This document shows, piece after piece, positions 8,761 to 16,039 of a stretch of DNA of 32,830 nucleotides. Both the position numbers and the translations under genes were made by a program. The notes beneath the pieces are model-generated. The model did no database searches. It saw nothing but the letters and a program-made list of their open reading frames with translations, and was not told where the DNA came from. The stretch covers positions 1 to 32,830 of the forward strand of contig CALBTC010000430.1 in the NCBI GenBank assembly GCA_937967805.1, read 5' to 3'. The stretch's first letter is position 1. Each line of letters opens with the position of its first letter. Source of the stretch: an uncultured Anaerolineaceae bacterium (GTDB lineage: Bacteria > Chloroflexota > Anaerolineae > Promineifilales > Promineifilaceae).

Positions 8761-8854
8761 ACGAATCCTCCTTGTTTATGATGGCGACCCCCACCAGCCG
8801 CAGGCCATACAGCCAGTATGCGCCCGCAGCGTCGTAAACGGCCGTTTCTACCAT
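8732..8854 (-). CDS. Small ORF of 40 codons between ceramidase-like and creatininase genes
   Basis: The ATG at 8854 shares one base with the stop of the ceramidase-like gene (TAATG). The frame reads ETAVYDAAGAYWLYGLRLVG then VAIINKE and overlaps the first 29 nt of the creatininase gene. The creatininase ribosome binding site lies inside it. It could be a real micro-protein, a leftover 3' end of a deleted gene, or only a translational bridge. No family is recognised. Confidence 0.3.
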   Translation of the reverse strand: MVETAVYDAAGAYWLYGLRLVGVAIINKEDSYGGGTLDIA

Positions 8855-10047
8855 TAACCAGCCTCAAGCAGCGCGTGCAGCGCCGCCGTCAATCGCGGAC
8901 CCATTTCTGGTCCAACGGACATGCTTTCTTCATAGCTGCTGCCCGGCTCCAGGTAATTTTGCGGCGGCGTGAAATCTTCGGCGGGCACAATGTAGCCCAG
9001 CTCATCGTTGGCCAGCCCGATAACGGCCGTTATCCTTGCCCCCGCTTTCTTCAGCAGGGCACGATATTGCAGCCCGAGCCTGGGCAGCAGCTCACCCGGC
9101 ACGGCAAAAAGCCAGGCGTCATTCAGCCGCAGCAAGGTGGCTTCGGTCAGCACGGTGCCGTCCGGGCGCCTGCTGTCCGGCAGCAGGCCGATGGCCGCAG
9201 CCATCTCAAACAGCGGATTGGCCATCGGCACGCTGAATTCATGCAGCGTGTAGGTAAACTGCGCCACTTGCCATGCCGGAGCGTCAGTTAACGCTGCCAG
9301 CGCCGCTCGGGCCAGCGTCTCGCCCATGGCGGCTGCCTCGGCAAATGAGTGGTCCACCACGTCGGGCGACATCATGCCGCCCAGTGCGCCGACGTGGGCC
9401 AGGCAGGGCGCGCCCGTTTCCGCCTCCACTCGCTGCCGCAGCATGTGCATGTAGTCTGAGGTGATGTGCGGATTTTGGTCCCACAGCACTTCCGGGTGGC
9501 AGGGGAAGATGAGCCAGGTGACCAACGGCCGTCCCCCGGCCTCGCTGCGAAACTGCAAACAGGTCAGCTCCTCGTCGGTGATGTGGGCATTCCGGAAATT
9601 TTTGGCCACGCCGGGAACGACGACAGAGGTGGCGGCCAGGCTAGCCTGTTGCCAGTTAGCGGCGGCGGCAACGGCCGTTTGCACCACGGTTTCAAACAGG
9701 CCAGTCATGTAACTTTCGTCTACGCCGCTGGTCTGTTCGTCTGGGCCCCACAGTCCCAGCGTGTCCGGGCCATGATGGGTGTGGGTGCAGGCAACCAAAG
9801 TTTGGGCGCCGGGCAGCTGCGCCGCCACGCGCGCGGCGATGGTCTGGCACTGCGCCCGGTGCAGGCTGATCAAATCCAGGGCAACGATGATGAGGGTACG
9901 GCCGTTCTGCCGCAGCGTTAATGCCCGGGCGTACAAATCATCGTGTACCGTCTCGGCGCGCCGGTTGCGGCCAAAACCGGCCAGAAAGACCGGGCGATCC
10001 AGCGAAGGGGTAATTATCGCCTGGGCATAACCAATTTGCAGCGTCAT
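8854..10047 (-). CDS. Neutral/alkaline non-lysosomal ceramidase-like protein
   Basis: 397 residues from the ATG at 10047. Features of the neutral ceramidase N-terminal domain family are QIGYAQAIITPSLDRPVFLAG at the start (residues 3 on), VACTHTHHGPD with the zinc-type His cluster, and LIFPCHPEVLW. There is no signal peptide, and the length is well under that of true secreted ceramidases (~650 residues), so it is the short cytoplasmic type common in bacterial carbohydrate clusters, probably an amide or ester hydrolase of unknown substrate. The start shares one base with the kinase stop (TGATG) and GAGG is 7 nt upstream. A TTG codon just before the ATG is a less likely start. Confidence 0.85.
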   Translation of the reverse strand: MTLQIGYAQAIITPSLDRPVFLAGFGRNRRAETVHDDLYARALTLRQNGRTLIIVALDLISLHRAQCQTIAARVAAQLPGAQTLVACTHTHHGPDTLGLWGPDEQTSGVDESYMTGLFETVVQTAVAAAANWQQASLAATSVVVPGVAKNFRNAHITDEELTCLQFRSEAGGRPLVTWLIFPCHPEVLWDQNPHITSDYMHMLRQRVEAETGAPCLAHVGALGGMMSPDVVDHSFAEAAAMGETLARAALAALTDAPAWQVAQFTYTLHEFSVPMANPLFEMAAAIGLLPDSRRPDGTVLTEATLLRLNDAWLFAVPGELLPRLGLQYRALLKKAGARITAVIGLANDELGYIVPAEDFTPPQNYLEPGSSYEESMSVGPEMGPRLTAALHALLEAG

Positions 10048-11054
10048 CAAAGTGCCTCCTCGATTACAGACGGGTCAGTTTGGGGCCTCATCAGGGCGTT
10101 GGCCGATTCCAGCAGGCGTTGGCGGCGAACGGCCGTATCCAGCCCGACCTGCTCCATGCCCAGCAACACCCCGCCCACCACCGGCGGCGCGCTCAGCCGC
10201 ACCAGGTTGGCCCCCGGGGCGACAGCCTGGATTGCCTCACGCATCGGCGCAATGAGCGTTTCGCCCCCTTTATACAGGCTGCCGGACAGCACGACGTCAA
10301 ACGTTTGGTCGGCCAGGTCCAGCTGGCGAATGACGGCCACCGCCAGGCTGGCCAGCTCTTGCCCGGCCCAGGTAATGATGCCCTGGGACACCGCATCCCC
10401 CTGCGCGGCCACGTCGAAAATTAGCGGCGCCACCCCCGAAGAAAGCCGGTAGCGGTCGCGCACCAGCCCGGCTAACAAGTCATCCACATCGGCCGCGCCA
10501 ACCTGGGTCACAAAAGCGTCGCTCAGCGCCGTCTGCGGGCCACGCTGCGTCCAGGCAGCGGCCACCGCTTGAATTGCCTGGGAGACAATTTCCGACGCGC
10601 CGCCTTGCTCGCCAAACCAGGAGCCCATGCCGGTGACCCGTCCTTCGCGTCCCAGCCGGTCGCGGCCGCGGCAGTTATTGCTGGTTCCGGCCACGACGAC
10701 CACCCCCCAGCCATCCCTGGCTCCGGCCACCAGGCCGACCAGGGTGTCGTTGCCCAGCGCGTACGGCGCGTTTAGTCCCAGCGTCTCCACCAGCGCCACG
10801 TGACCGGGCCGGTCTTCCGGCCAATCGTACCCGGCGTAGCCAAACCCGGCGCCGGCAATGGATGATTTGGCCACGCCGGCCTGAGCCAGCGCCTGGTTGA
10901 CGATAGTGTGCAGCACCGCCTGGGCGTTTTCCCAACCGACGGCTTCCCAACTGCCGGGTCCTGCCTGGCCAAAACCAAGGCAACGGCCGTTTTCATCGGC
11001 GATCAAGGCGTGGCTTTTGGTATTGCCAATATCTACGCCCAAAAAGTGTCTCAT
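10047..11054 (-). CDS. BadF/BadG/BcrA/BcrD-type ATPase, N-acetylglucosamine-kinase-like
   Basis: 335 residues of the ASKHA sugar-kinase fold. The phosphate-1 loop is GVDIGNTKSHALIADENG, the middle carries YALGNDTLVGLVAGARDGWG and VVVAGTSNNC, and the C-terminal adenosine region is VVLSGSLYKGGE followed by VGGVLLGM. Family members phosphorylate N-acetylglucosamine or related sugars with ATP in the cytoplasm. I place the start at MRHFLGVDIG (AGGA 8 nt upstream) rather than at an upstream in-frame ATG, which would add a basic, Cys/Trp-rich extension overlapping the GH4 gene. It lies 10 nt after the GH4 stop. The substrate is inferred to be the monosaccharide released by the GH4 enzymes or a Gfo/Idh product. 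Confidence 0.9.
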   Translation of the reverse strand: MRHFLGVDIGNTKSHALIADENGRCLGFGQAGPGSWEAVGWENAQAVLHTIVNQALAQAGVAKSSIAGAGFGYAGYDWPEDRPGHVALVETLGLNAPYALGNDTLVGLVAGARDGWGVVVVAGTSNNCRGRDRLGREGRVTGMGSWFGEQGGASEIVSQAIQAVAAAWTQRGPQTALSDAFVTQVGAADVDDLLAGLVRDRYRLSSGVAPLIFDVAAQGDAVSQGIITWAGQELASLAVAVIRQLDLADQTFDVVLSGSLYKGGETLIAPMREAIQAVAPGANLVRLSAPPVVGGVLLGMEQVGLDTAVRRQRLLESANALMRPQTDPSVIEEAL

Positions 11055-11064
11055 AGGTCGTTTC

Positions 11065-12354
11065 CTAATGAAATTGGGGCAAGTAGGCCTGATGGGTGGT
11101 AAGCATATCTTCCAGCACTGCTTTGGCCTGGTCTGCGGCGGGACCCAGCGGATGCACCAGCAGCGCCTGGTATGCCGCGTTACGATCCCCGTGAACGGCC
11201 GCTTCAACTGTCAGCAGCTCATACATTTTCACCTGCTGCATCAGGCCAAAGACGGCTGGGGGCAGTGGTTTTGCGGGCAGCGGTTTGATGCCATCTCGCC
11301 CTACCAGCGCGGGCAACTCCAGCACCCACTCATCTGGCCAGCCAGCAACCGCGCCCCGGTTGGGCACATTCACTACATGCTGCTCCTGCAAATCGTTGAA
11401 ATGGGCGTTGAGCAGTTGGGTGGCCACGGTGGAGTAGTAAGCGCCGCCCCGCTCCATCAATCCTTCCGGCGGTTCAGTGCGGTCTGGCTCGGCGTATTGG
11501 GCAAACAGCCCCTCTTCAATTTGCATCACCTGCTCAGCGCGGGAAGGGGGCCATTTTTCCTGCTGGGCCAACTTTTGCTGCGTGAAGTAGAAGTAGTGCA
11601 GGTAATAGTTAGGAATCATTTGCAATGATTCAATGAGCGCGGGCGGCCATTCGGGGCTGTCTTCCTGCTGCAGTTGGGCCACGTATTGCGCAATGACACG
11701 CGACCACACGTCCTCGCCGTCAACGGTAAAGCCGCGATGCCAGGTGAGATGGTTGAGACCTAGGGTGTCTAGCTGGGCGCGTTCAGGCTCAACGGCGATC
11801 CCCATCCTGGCCAGCGCTTCCAAAATGTCCATTTTCATATGGAACGGGGCATTGCACACGCCAACGGCCGTTACATTCGGTGCATAATTCGTCAATGCCT
11901 GCGTCACCAAACCCGCCGGGTTCGTAAAGTTCACCAGCAGCGCCCCCGGTTCCGCCAGCTTTGTCATATCGTGGGCAATACTCAGGATGACGGGGATGGT
12001 GCGCAGCGCTTTGGCCATGCCGCCAATGCCGGTCGTCTCCTGTCCGATGAGGCCATGCCGCCGCCCCAAATATTCATCCTCGCGCCGCGCCTGCATCCAG
12101 CCGACGCGCAGCTGGGTGGTCACGTAGCTGGCTCCCGCAATCGCCTCTTGCTGGTTGGTAGTGAGCCGCACGGCAAAGGGCGCTCCTTCGGCAGCAACCA
12201 TGCGCTGGGCAAAGCCGCCCACAATTTCTAACCGCTCCCGTAAAATATCCATCAGCCACAGCTCTGTAATCGGGAAACTGTCTATCCGCTCAATAAATCC
12301 GTTAATCAGTTCAGGGGTGTAGCTGGAACCCCCGCCAAAAACGGCAACTTTCAT
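11065..12354 (-). CDS. GH4 glycosidase, 6-phospho-beta-glucosidase-like
   Basis: 429 residues, full length for glycoside hydrolase family 4. The N-terminal NAD-binding loop is MKVAVFGGGSSYTPELINGF. It is followed by ETTGIGGMAKALRTIPVIL, VNFTNPAGLVTQAL (Asn near the metal/substrate site), GVCNAPFHMKMD, and GLNHLTWHRGF. GH4 enzymes need NAD and a divalent metal and cleave by oxidation at C3, elimination and re-addition. The four-residue signature CNAP is close to the CNVP of 6-phospho-beta-glucosidases. No PTS genes are seen in the window and the importer is an ABC system, so the substrate may be non-phosphorylated. The start overlaps the preceding gene by ATGA. Confidence 0.93.
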   Translation of the reverse strand: MKVAVFGGGSSYTPELINGFIERIDSFPITELWLMDILRERLEIVGGFAQRMVAAEGAPFAVRLTTNQQEAIAGASYVTTQLRVGWMQARREDEYLGRRHGLIGQETTGIGGMAKALRTIPVILSIAHDMTKLAEPGALLVNFTNPAGLVTQALTNYAPNVTAVGVCNAPFHMKMDILEALARMGIAVEPERAQLDTLGLNHLTWHRGFTVDGEDVWSRVIAQYVAQLQQEDSPEWPPALIESLQMIPNYYLHYFYFTQQKLAQQEKWPPSRAEQVMQIEEGLFAQYAEPDRTEPPEGLMERGGAYYSTVATQLLNAHFNDLQEQHVVNVPNRGAVAGWPDEWVLELPALVGRDGIKPLPAKPLPPAVFGLMQQVKMYELLTVEAAVHGDRNAAYQALLVHPLGPAADQAKAVLEDMLTTHQAYLPQFH

Positions 12355-12899
12355 ACTATCACCCCCCAGCTCGCATCAATATCCAGTATCAAATTTGGCT
12401 CGCGGGTGTAGTAAAAAGCGATGCCGCGAATCTCGTGCTCGCCGTAAGCCGCATCCACCGCCGGGTCTGAGGAGAAAATTTTGGTTAGCCCGGCAAACAT
12501 TATCGCTTCGCTGGCGGTGAGGCCGGTCTGGATATGGTCGCGGTGTCCTTCGTAGGTGAGCCATGGATCGGCCGTAAACACAAAATCTGGCTGGAGCAGG
12601 CGAATATATTTGAGCAAATCGGCGCGGACGTCGAAATAATCGTATTTGCCAGCATCGGGATAGCCCAGCCAATGCTGCGTCTTAACGCCAATAATCTTGC
12701 CTGCGGCAAACTTTTCCGCCCGCATCAGCTGCTCAAACCGAGGCCGATCATGCCGGTCCACCTGAATGAGCCGCGCTCCGTCGGCTACGTGGCTGTGCTG
12801 GCCGCGATTGATGCAGACCACCTCGTGCCCCTGCGCCAGCGCCAGGTTCACAATGCTGGCGCTGATATTGCCTGTGCCCCCAACAATGCCTATTTTCAT
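12351..12899 (-). pseudogene. Chimera: epimerase N-terminus fused to C-terminal part of a PIG-L deacetylase
   Basis: An uninterrupted 182-codon frame made of two unrelated halves. Residues 1 to about 60 are the Rossmann start of an NAD-dependent sugar epimerase (MKIGIVGGTGNISASIVNLA, HEVVCINRGQ, LIQVDRHD). From about residue 60 the sequence becomes PIG-L-like (MRAEKFAAGKIIGVKTQHWL, GYPDAG, DFVFTADPW, GHRDHIQTG). The AHPDDE motif that binds zinc in PIG-L enzymes is absent, as is the body of the epimerase. The simplest reading is that two adjacent genes were joined by an in-frame deletion. It keeps ATGA overlaps with both neighbours, so it is probably still translated. Catalysis by either domain seems unlikely. 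Confidence 0.7.
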
Positions 12900-13903
12900 A
12901 CCGCTACCACCTTTCCGGTTTGCGCACTTTTGTAGGCGGCGTCAACCACCTTCATATTTGTCCATCCTTCTAAGCCACCGGGTATCGGTCGCTGGTTTTC
13001 ACGAATGCAGGCGATGAAATAAGCCATCTGCCGGGCGTACCGCGCCTGATTCATCTCGTCGGTACGGGACAGCGCGAAGCCGCCATCCACCACGTCCACG
13101 GTTTCTGTGGCGCGATTGGGCAAAAGCAGCCGGGTGGGGAACAGCTCGCCAAAACCGGCCGTGCCGTAAAGCTGAGTGCCTGCGTTGGGTTTATCTTTGT
13201 GCGGCTGCCACCAGCCAAACTCAATGTAGCTAACCGCGTCGTTGTCCCAATTCACCAGCAAAATGCCGGTATCATCCACGTCAAAATCGCCATAATGAGT
13301 GCCAATTTGAGCATAAACAGCCACGGGCTGCGGGTCGCCCAGCAAAAAGCGCACGGTGTCCAGGGCGTGGATGCCCATATCGGCCATTGCGCCGCCGCCA
13401 GCAAACTGTTTTTGGGTAAACCAGCCACCAGGCCCCCAGTTGGCGTGTACGCCATAGCTTTTACTGCGAATAATCTGGCCTAGCTTGCCCACTGCCACCT
13501 GCCCGCGCAGCCATTGCACTTCCGGGTCAAACCGGTAGCAGTGGGCCACCATCAGCAGTGCGCCCGAATTTTCGGCGGCGGCCTGCATGGTGGCGGCTTC
13601 GGCGGCGTTCATGGCCATCGGTTTTTCGACCATGACGTGAATGCCTGCATTTAAGGCGGCAATGGTTTGCGGCGCATGCAGGTAGTTGGGGGTGTTAATA
13701 CTGATGGCGTCTACGTTGCCATCGGCAATTAACGCTTCGATGCTGCTGTATTGGCGGGGGATGTTGAACTCGGCGGCAAAGGCGGCCATGGATTCTGGCC
13801 GGTGATTAACAACGGCCACCATCTCTACGTTGGGCATTGTTTGGGCTTGTTTGGCGTGAACTTTGGAAAAACCAGTTCCGGCAAAGGCGATTTTGATGGT
13901 CAT
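12896..13903 (-). CDS. Gfo/Idh/MocA-family oxidoreductase
   Basis: 335 residues. N-terminal NAD(P)-binding Rossmann fold (KIAFAGTGFSKVHAKQAQTM), the family EKP motif in HVMVEKPMAMNAAEAATM, and a C-terminal alpha/beta domain with GGAMADMGIHALDTVRFLLG, where the His lies at the usual catalytic position. These enzymes oxidise or reduce sugars and inositols, often at C3. GAGGAAA lies close to the ATG. The stop overlaps the next gene (ATGA). It is clearly a paralogue of the neighbouring Gfo/Idh gene, sharing most motifs, so a tandem duplication with divergence is likely. In the cluster it may handle 3-keto sugars connected to GH4 chemistry. Confidence 0.93.
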   Translation of the reverse strand: MTIKIAFAGTGFSKVHAKQAQTMPNVEMVAVVNHRPESMAAFAAEFNIPRQYSSIEALIADGNVDAISINTPNYLHAPQTIAALNAGIHVMVEKPMAMNAAEAATMQAAAENSGALLMVAHCYRFDPEVQWLRGQVAVGKLGQIIRSKSYGVHANWGPGGWFTQKQFAGGGAMADMGIHALDTVRFLLGDPQPVAVYAQIGTHYGDFDVDDTGILLVNWDNDAVSYIEFGWWQPHKDKPNAGTQLYGTAGFGELFPTRLLLPNRATETVDVVDGGFALSRTDEMNQARYARQMAYFIACIRENQRPIPGGLEGWTNMKVVDAAYKSAQTGKVVAV

Positions 13904-13950
13904 ATTTTCCTCAAGAACCTCCCGGAGGTTTTGAACCCCCGGAAGGTTGA
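13904..13950. repeat. Short palindromic intergenic element between the two Gfo/Idh genes
   Basis: The 47-bp gap holds the palindrome ACCTCCCGGAGGT followed by TTTGAACCCCCGGAAGGTT, an imperfect second copy of the same idea. It can fold as a hairpin in the transcript and may act as a REP-like spacer or a stabilising element. Its downstream side also supplies the GAGGAAA ribosome binding site of the second oxidoreductase gene. Confidence 0.5.
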
Positions 13951-14955
13951 TTAAATTTTGATTACCTCCCCCGTACGGGCGCTTTTGTAGGCAGCGTCAA
14001 CAATTTTCATGTTGATGAGGCCTTCTGCACCACCGGGGTTGGGGACGCGGTTATGGCAGACGCTGGCGATGAAGTAGGCGAGCTGGTTGTCGTACATGGT
14101 TTGTGGGCAATGGTCGGCGCGGGGATGGGGGAAACCGGGGTTGATCGTTTCGATGGTGCCTGTTTTTGGATCAGGGAGGGAAAGATGGGTGGGAAACAGT
14201 TGGGCGAAACCGGTACGGCCGTATAGCTGCGTACTCGCTTCTGGCCCATCCATGTGCGGCTGCCACCAACCAGATTCAATGTAGCTGGTGGTGCCATTCT
14301 CCCAATTCACGATGATCACCCCGGTATCATCCACGTCAAAATCTGTGTAAAACGTACCTATTTTGGCGTAAACGCTCACCGGCTGGGGGTCACCCAGCAA
14401 AAAGCGCACGGTGTCCAGCGCGTGAATGCCCATGTCGGTCAACGCGCCGCCGCCGGCGAGTTTAGCTTGGGTAAACCAGCCGCCCGGCCCCCAGTTTGAA
14501 TGTACGCCGTACCCCTTGGTGCGAATGATACTGCCCAGCTTGCCCACCTGCTCCTTTAGCCAAAGCGCTTCTTCGTCAAAGCGCCAGCAATGGGCCACCA
14601 TCAGCGCCGCGCCGGACTTTTGGCTGGCGGCGAGCATCGCTTCGGCTTCGGCGGCGTTCATCGCCATCGGTTTTTCCACCATGACGGCCACACCCGCTTC
14701 CAGGGCGACGATCGCTTCGGGGGCGTGCAGGTAGTTGGGGGTATTGATGCTAATTGCGTCCACTTCGCCATCGGCCAGCAGCTCAGCAATGGTGCTGTAT
14801 TGACGGGAAATGTTGAACTGTTGGGCAAAGGCTTGTCGGGATTCGGAGCGGTGGTTGACAACGGCCGTTATCGTCACCCCGTCCAATTTTTGCGCCGCCT
14901 GGGCATGAATTTTGGCAATGTAGCCGGTTCCGGTAAATGCAACTTTTAGCGTCAT
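13951..14955 (-). CDS. Gfo/Idh/MocA-family oxidoreductase (paralogue)
   Basis: 334 residues from the ATG at 14955, chosen because GAGGTG lies 6 nt upstream and the nucleotide-binding strand begins at once (LKVAFTGTGYIAKIHAQAAQ). A longer frame to 15057 would overlap the preceding gene and add no recognisable domain. The EKP motif is in AVMVEKPMAMNAAEAEAM and the catalytic-region motif is GGALTDMGIHALDTVRFLLG. It is closely similar to the next oxidoreductase (12896-13903) along its whole length. Both probably act in the cytoplasm on sugars imported by the ABC system. It starts 16 nt after the dehydrogenase gene upstream. Confidence 0.93.
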   Translation of the reverse strand: MTLKVAFTGTGYIAKIHAQAAQKLDGVTITAVVNHRSESRQAFAQQFNISRQYSTIAELLADGEVDAISINTPNYLHAPEAIVALEAGVAVMVEKPMAMNAAEAEAMLAASQKSGAALMVAHCWRFDEEALWLKEQVGKLGSIIRTKGYGVHSNWGPGGWFTQAKLAGGGALTDMGIHALDTVRFLLGDPQPVSVYAKIGTFYTDFDVDDTGVIIVNWENGTTSYIESGWWQPHMDGPEASTQLYGRTGFAQLFPTHLSLPDPKTGTIETINPGFPHPRADHCPQTMYDNQLAYFIASVCHNRVPNPGGAEGLINMKIVDAAYKSARTGEVIKI

Positions 14956-14971
14956 AATGAGCACCTCATTT

Positions 14972-15931
14972 CTAAAGCTCGTGGGCAATGCCAAAGGGCA
15001 GGTTGTGCTTTTGCGAATAGGCCGGAAGCCGCTGCAAGGTGGCTTGTATCGCCCCATCGGGAATGTTGTTGAGCGGAATGTGGCACGCTTCCAGAGCCTG
15101 GCGCAGGGGGGTGGTCTTTTGTCCTTGCTTTTCGGCGATGAGCAGGATGGCGGGGCCGACGAGGTCGCCGTGTGGCAGCCCTTTGCCCATGATGTTCTCG
15201 ACGGCGTAGGCGAAGTAATGTTCGCTGCCTTCTTCGGGTCGGGAGTGGCCGACCTGGTTGCAGAGCTGGACTTCCAGCGCCAGCAAATCGAGCAGTTGCT
15301 TTAGCCCGGCGGGGTCGCCAGCACCAGCGGCGGCGGCGCAATCCAGTGCGCCGTGCAGGATCGCCTGGGCAGCATCATAAACGTAGGAGATGAAGGGCAT
15401 GTTGGGCGGATTTTTGCCCTGCTCGTGGGCAAACTGCCAATCCCAGGCCCCGGTGGCGATGGAGAGAACGTCGCAAATGCCTGCGGCGCGGATGGTGGGC
15501 GGGGCGGCGGCGAGGATGTTGAGGTCTATGATGAGCTGGTCGGGTGGTTTGGTTTCCAGATAGTAAACACAGCCGTTGTGCCGGTAGCCTGAGGCCCAGG
15601 TGAGGAAGGCATCTACGGAGAGGGCGGTAGGCAGACAGACGAGAGGTTTGTGAAGCTTGACGGCCAGGTATTTAGCGGCGTCGGCGACGAGACCACCGCC
15701 GACGGCGTAGAATACATAGGGAGATTGGAGTTCGGAGATGGGAGATTGGAGATCGTCCCAATGGTTGAGGGTGGCGTGGTGGACTTCGATTTTTTGGATG
15801 ATGTTGAGGTGGGTGAGGTGGGGGGAAACGGCCGTCCACGCGGGCTCACTGGTTAACACCACCACCGGGTGTTTTTCCTCGATTTCTACAAAGGGCCTGT
15901 ATTCAGTAACGGGCAAGTTCCAGATTTTCAT
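14972..15931 (-). CDS. Iron-containing alcohol dehydrogenase family, sn-glycerol-1-phosphate-dehydrogenase-like
   Basis: 319 residues from MKIWNLPVTEY; AGGAG precedes this ATG, while upstream in-frame codons have no such site. Visible motifs are YAVGGGLVADAAKYLAVKL (NAD-binding GGG and the Asp/Lys pair), CLPTALSVDAFLTWASG, and a metal-site region ending VENIMGKGLPHGDLVGPAIL. The family includes glycerol-1-phosphate, 2-deoxy-scyllo-inosose and 3-dehydroquinate synthase-like enzymes using Zn or Fe. An insert, LQSPISELQSPY, lies directly before the GGG motif and is encoded by a short repeat, so it is probably an acquired sequence. The role in the cluster is probably reduction or oxidation of a polyol phosphate or keto-sugar; that part is inference. 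Confidence 0.85.
   Translation of the reverse strand: MKIWNLPVTEYRPFVEIEEKHPVVVLTSEPAWTAVSPHLTHLNIIQKIEVHHATLNHWDDLQSPISELQSPYVFYAVGGGLVADAAKYLAVKLHKPLVCLPTALSVDAFLTWASGYRHNGCVYYLETKPPDQLIIDLNILAAAPPTIRAAGICDVLSIATGAWDWQFAHEQGKNPPNMPFISYVYDAAQAILHGALDCAAAAGAGDPAGLKQLLDLLALEVQLCNQVGHSRPEEGSEHYFAYAVENIMGKGLPHGDLVGPAILLIAEKQGQKTTPLRQALEACHIPLNNIPDGAIQATLQRLPAYSQKHNLPFGIAHEL
15719..15751. repeat. Short direct repeat inside the dehydrogenase gene
   Basis: Two copies of GGGAGATTGGAG lie 21 bp apart (15719-15730 and 15740-15751) with a related degenerate unit between them. The 21-bp period keeps the frame and encodes LQSPISELQSPY on the minus strand. It looks like a small minisatellite that has inserted or expanded within a gene. 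Confidence 0.6.
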
Positions 15932-16039
15932 AATAACTCCTGCAATGCTCATATTTCTCTTTTGATTGGATCGTGGCCGGAACGGACCGTTTTGCATATC
16001 GTATTTGGAAATTTTCTGGAACTATAGATTCAACCATGA

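Noticed and set aside
7987..8781. Long plus-strand open frame of 264 codons
   Set aside because: It is antisense to the creatininase-like gene, which has strong family motifs and a good ribosome binding site.
9287..9295. GTTAACGCT, a partial match to the LacI operator half-site
   Set aside because: It is inside the ceramidase-like coding sequence and has no matching second half.
11055..11207. N-terminal extension of the BadF kinase
   Set aside because: It would overlap the GH4 gene, is basic and Cys/Trp-rich, and the AGGA site fits the internal ATG at 11054.
10897..11628. Plus-strand open frame of 243 codons
   Set aside because: It lies opposite the BadF kinase and GH4 genes and shows no family motif.
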